Shown here piece by piece: positions 5,532-6,718 of a stretch of DNA of 6,718 nucleotides; position 1 is the stretch's first letter, and every line of letters starts with the position of its first letter. Both the position numbers and the translations under genes were made by a program. The notes under the pieces are model-generated. The model had not been told where the DNA came from and did not search any database. It worked only from the letters and a program-made list of their open reading frames with translations. This DNA comes from an uncultured Faecalibacterium sp. (GTDB lineage Bacteria; Bacillota; Clostridia; Oscillospirales; Ruminococcaceae). Where the stretch lies: positions 1 through 6,718 of the forward strand of contig CAKTCK010000071.1 in assembly GCA_934539245.1 (NCBI GenBank), given 5' to 3'.

Positions 5532-6200
5532 ATGAGATCTTCCTGCTTGTTCCGGCGTATTGCGGCCGGTTTATGCGCTGTGGTCATGCTGTGCGGCGGC
5601 ATGACTGCAGCGGCGGCTGCGCCCGTGCTGCTTGCTGCGCCCGCTGCACTGGAGGCTGCCAACGCCGCCCCCAGTGATGCCGAACTCAGAACCGCTTTTT
5701 CTAAGTTCATCATCACCTACGATGAGCAGACCGGCGGCTGGGATCTTTCCTCTCCGCAGGAGCAGGCGAGTATGGATAAAAAGTCCTGCGGGCTGTATCC
5801 TTATATGTTCTTGCAGGACGACGGCGTTTCCTTCAACATGATCCTGACCTATGTAGGCAGCAAGAAGCTGGACATCAAGTCGGTCAATGTGACCGCCGGT
5901 GACAACATGTACACCTTTACCTGTGACGAGGAGTACGACGGCGGCTACGATCAGGATCTGGGCTGCTGGTTCGACTTAGAGCTGTTCCAGCTGAACGACG
6001 AAGAGATCAGCTGGCTGAGCGAGTGGCTGAACGCCAAGAGCGTCACCGCTGTGTTCGTTGGCAGGGACGGCACCACCCAGAGCTACACCCTGACCAAGGA
6101 GAACCGCACCGCCATTCAGGAAATGATCACCGCTTACAACCTGATGCTCTCCTCCACCGTGGAGCAGTGTGACCCCATCTTGACCAGTCTGGCAAAATAA
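5532..6200 (+). CDS. Secreted protein of unknown function
   Basis: A 222-residue protein I do not recognise. It starts with a classical signal peptide: basic residues R2, R8 and R9, a hydrophobic core at about 10-24, and an alanine-rich region with likely cleavage after AAA near residue 30, or after ANA near 45. There is no lipobox and no second membrane segment, so it should be released or loosely wall-associated. The mature part (about 50-222) is acidic, with alternating beta-like stretches and many D, E and G residues (for example DEEYDGGYDQD, 132-142). It has four cysteines (86, 131, 145, 213) that could form disulfides. The ATG at 5532 has AAAGGAG nine bases upstream. It has its own promoter and a strong terminator, so it is probably a single-gene unit. 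No catalytic motif is visible; a binding or envelope role is possible but unsupported. Confidence 0.75.
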   Translation: MRSSCLFRRIAAGLCAVVMLCGGMTAAAAAPVLLAAPAALEAANAAPSDAELRTAFSKFIITYDEQTGGWDLSSPQEQASMDKKSCGLYPYMFLQDDGVSFNMILTYVGSKKLDIKSVNVTAGDNMYTFTCDEEYDGGYDQDLGCWFDLELFQLNDEEISWLSEWLNAKSVTAVFVGRDGTTQSYTLTKENRTAIQEMITAYNLMLSSTVEQCDPILTSLAK

Positions 6201-6216
6201 AAGTCATTCCCAGAAT

Positions 6217-6253
6217 CCCCGGAGCATGTGCGGATGCTCCGGGGGATTTTTTT
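6217..6253 (+). terminator. Intrinsic terminator of the secreted-protein gene
   Basis: An 11-bp stem, CCCCGGAGCAT (6217-6227) with ATGCTCCGGGG (6234-6244), loop GTGCGG, is followed by GA and seven Ts. It lies 16 bases after the stop and fully separates this gene from the tRNA unit. Confidence 0.9.
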
Positions 6254-6282
6254 GTAAAAATTTAATTTTTTGCAAAAAACGC

Positions 6283-6311
6283 TTGCAAAGCAGGTCAAAC
6301 TGTGCTATACT
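6283..6311 (+). promoter_or_regulatory. tRNA-Thr promoter
   Basis: TTGCAA (6283-6288) and TATACT (6306-6311) are 17 bases apart, with TGC before the -10 as an extended element. Transcription should start near 6318, about ten bases before the mature tRNA 5' end. This strong match fits a stable RNA gene. Confidence 0.8.
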
Positions 6312-6327
6312 AATCGAGCTGTGATGT

Positions 6328-6403
<76 letters not shown>

Positions 6404-6409
6404 GCTCAA

Positions 6410-6445
6410 ACGCCCTGAAGTCTTAGGACTTCGGGGTGTTTTTTT
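6410..6445 (+). terminator. tRNA-Thr terminator
   Basis: A 13-bp stem (6410-6422 with 6427-6439), including two G-U pairs, closes a TTAG loop and runs into seven Ts (6439-6445). It starts seven bases after the tRNA CCA end. Confidence 0.9.
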
Positions 6446-6531
6446 GCGTTTTTTAGGGCAGGGGAGCTGTTGCATCCTACTGCTTGTGGAAACCGCCCAA
6501 AATAGAACGGCTTTTTCTCCCGGTACGTCAA

Positions 6532-6560
6532 TTGAAGCCGCCTCCAAATTGTTATATAAT
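6532..6560 (+). promoter_or_regulatory. Promoter of the iron-containing alcohol dehydrogenase
   Basis: TTGAAG (6532-6537) and a perfect TATAAT (6555-6560) are 17 bases apart. Transcription should start near 6567, giving a leader of about 60 bases. The -10 lies inside a Rex-like inverted repeat, so a bound repressor would block polymerase directly. Confidence 0.75.
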
Positions 6561-6566
6561 TAACAT
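6549..6566 (+). promoter_or_regulatory. Putative Rex (redox-sensing repressor) operator
   Basis: TTGTTATATAATTAACAT matches the clostridial Rex consensus TTGTTAA-N4-TTAACAA at 12 of 14 fixed positions and in total length (18 bp). The inner TGTTA/TAACA half-sites are perfect inverted copies. It covers the -10 box of a gene for an NAD(H)-linked fermentation-type dehydrogenase, the usual kind of Rex target. The rex gene is not in the window. Confidence 0.6.
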
Positions 6567-6579
6567 AATAAATAAAAAT

Positions 6580-6603
6580 ACGGTACAGCGCTGCGTGTGC
6601 CGT
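6580..6603 (+). other. Hairpin in the alcohol dehydrogenase 5' leader
   Basis: ACGGTACA (6580-6587) pairs with TGTGCCGT (6596-6603) in an 8-bp stem with one G-U pair and an eight-base loop. It ends nine bases before the GGAGG ribosome site and has no U-tract, so it is not a terminator. It may stabilise the mRNA 5' end or be neutral. Confidence 0.4.
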
Positions 6604-6626
6604 GATATTTTTGGAGGTTTTGTATT

Positions 6627-6718
6627 ATGGCTCGTTTTACTTTGCCCCGTGATCTGTACCATGGCAAGGGCGCTTTGGAAGCGCTGAAGTCCTTCACCGG
6701 CAAAAAGGCAATGATCTG
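6627..6718 (+). CDS. Iron-containing alcohol dehydrogenase, N-terminal part
   Basis: Thirty codons are visible before the window ends. The opening MARFTLPRDLYHGKGALEAL, then a GKKA motif, is the typical N-terminus of group III iron-dependent alcohol dehydrogenases (butanol or propanediol dehydrogenase-like): a beta-strand, Y-x-G-x-G/D-A-L-x-x-L, then GKKA leading into the nucleotide-binding fold. These enzymes interconvert aldehydes and alcohols with NAD(P)H during fermentation. The ATG at 6627 has GGAGG nine bases upstream. A strong promoter overlapped by a Rex-like operator fits redox-controlled expression. Substrate, and the metal and cofactor residues, lie beyond the window, so the exact enzyme cannot be named. 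Confidence 0.8.
   Translation, partial: MARFTLPRDLYHGKGALEALKSFTGKKAMI

Overview
The window looks like chromosomal DNA of a fairly high-GC Gram-positive gut Clostridium relative, most likely Faecalibacterium or a close Oscillospiraceae member. This rests on gene content (a DUF4430 lipoprotein with a stand-alone ECF S component, folT-folC under a tetrahydrofolate riboswitch, an M3 oligoendopeptidase, tRNA-Thr), on clostridial signals (GGAGG-type ribosome sites, TTGnnn-17-TATAAT promoters, strong hairpin terminators) and on GC-rich codon use. The genus is an inference from pattern, not from a search.

Layout, left to right. (1) The first 24 bases are the start of a leftward gene cut by the window edge, with a plausible leftward promoter. 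(2) A rightward vitamin-uptake-like pair follows: a small DUF4430 lipoprotein (330-803) and an overlapping ECF transporter S component (778-1317). (3) A hairpin at 1336-1371 separates that pair from the convergent, leftward folate module: folC (1401-2672) and folT (2762-3274). FolT is read from a near-consensus promoter (3530-3558) through a THF riboswitch (3423-3521) and an intrinsic terminator (3315-3356) placed just before the folT ribosome site. A second strong hairpin lies between folT and folC. (4) Divergent from folT is a rightward cytosolic M3 metallopeptidase (3723-5417), then a secreted protein of unknown function (5532-6200) with its own promoter and terminator. (5) A complete tRNA-Thr(GGT) unit follows with promoter and terminator. 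(6) At the right edge is the start of an iron-containing alcohol dehydrogenase (6627 onward), whose -10 box lies inside an 18-bp Rex-like operator.

How the parts work together: FolT should import folates as the S subunit of an ECF transporter whose ATPase and T subunits are not in this window. FolC would polyglutamylate and so retain the folates, and the riboswitch closes the feedback loop. The DUF4430/S-component pair looks like a second micronutrient importer with an extracytoplasmic accessory protein; its substrate cannot be read from sequence. The alcohol dehydrogenase with a Rex-like site suggests NADH/NAD+-responsive fermentation control. I see no mobile elements, CRISPR arrays or clear horizontally acquired islands. 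The most informative elements are the riboswitch leader, the Rex-like operator and the uncharacterised lipoprotein/S-component pair.
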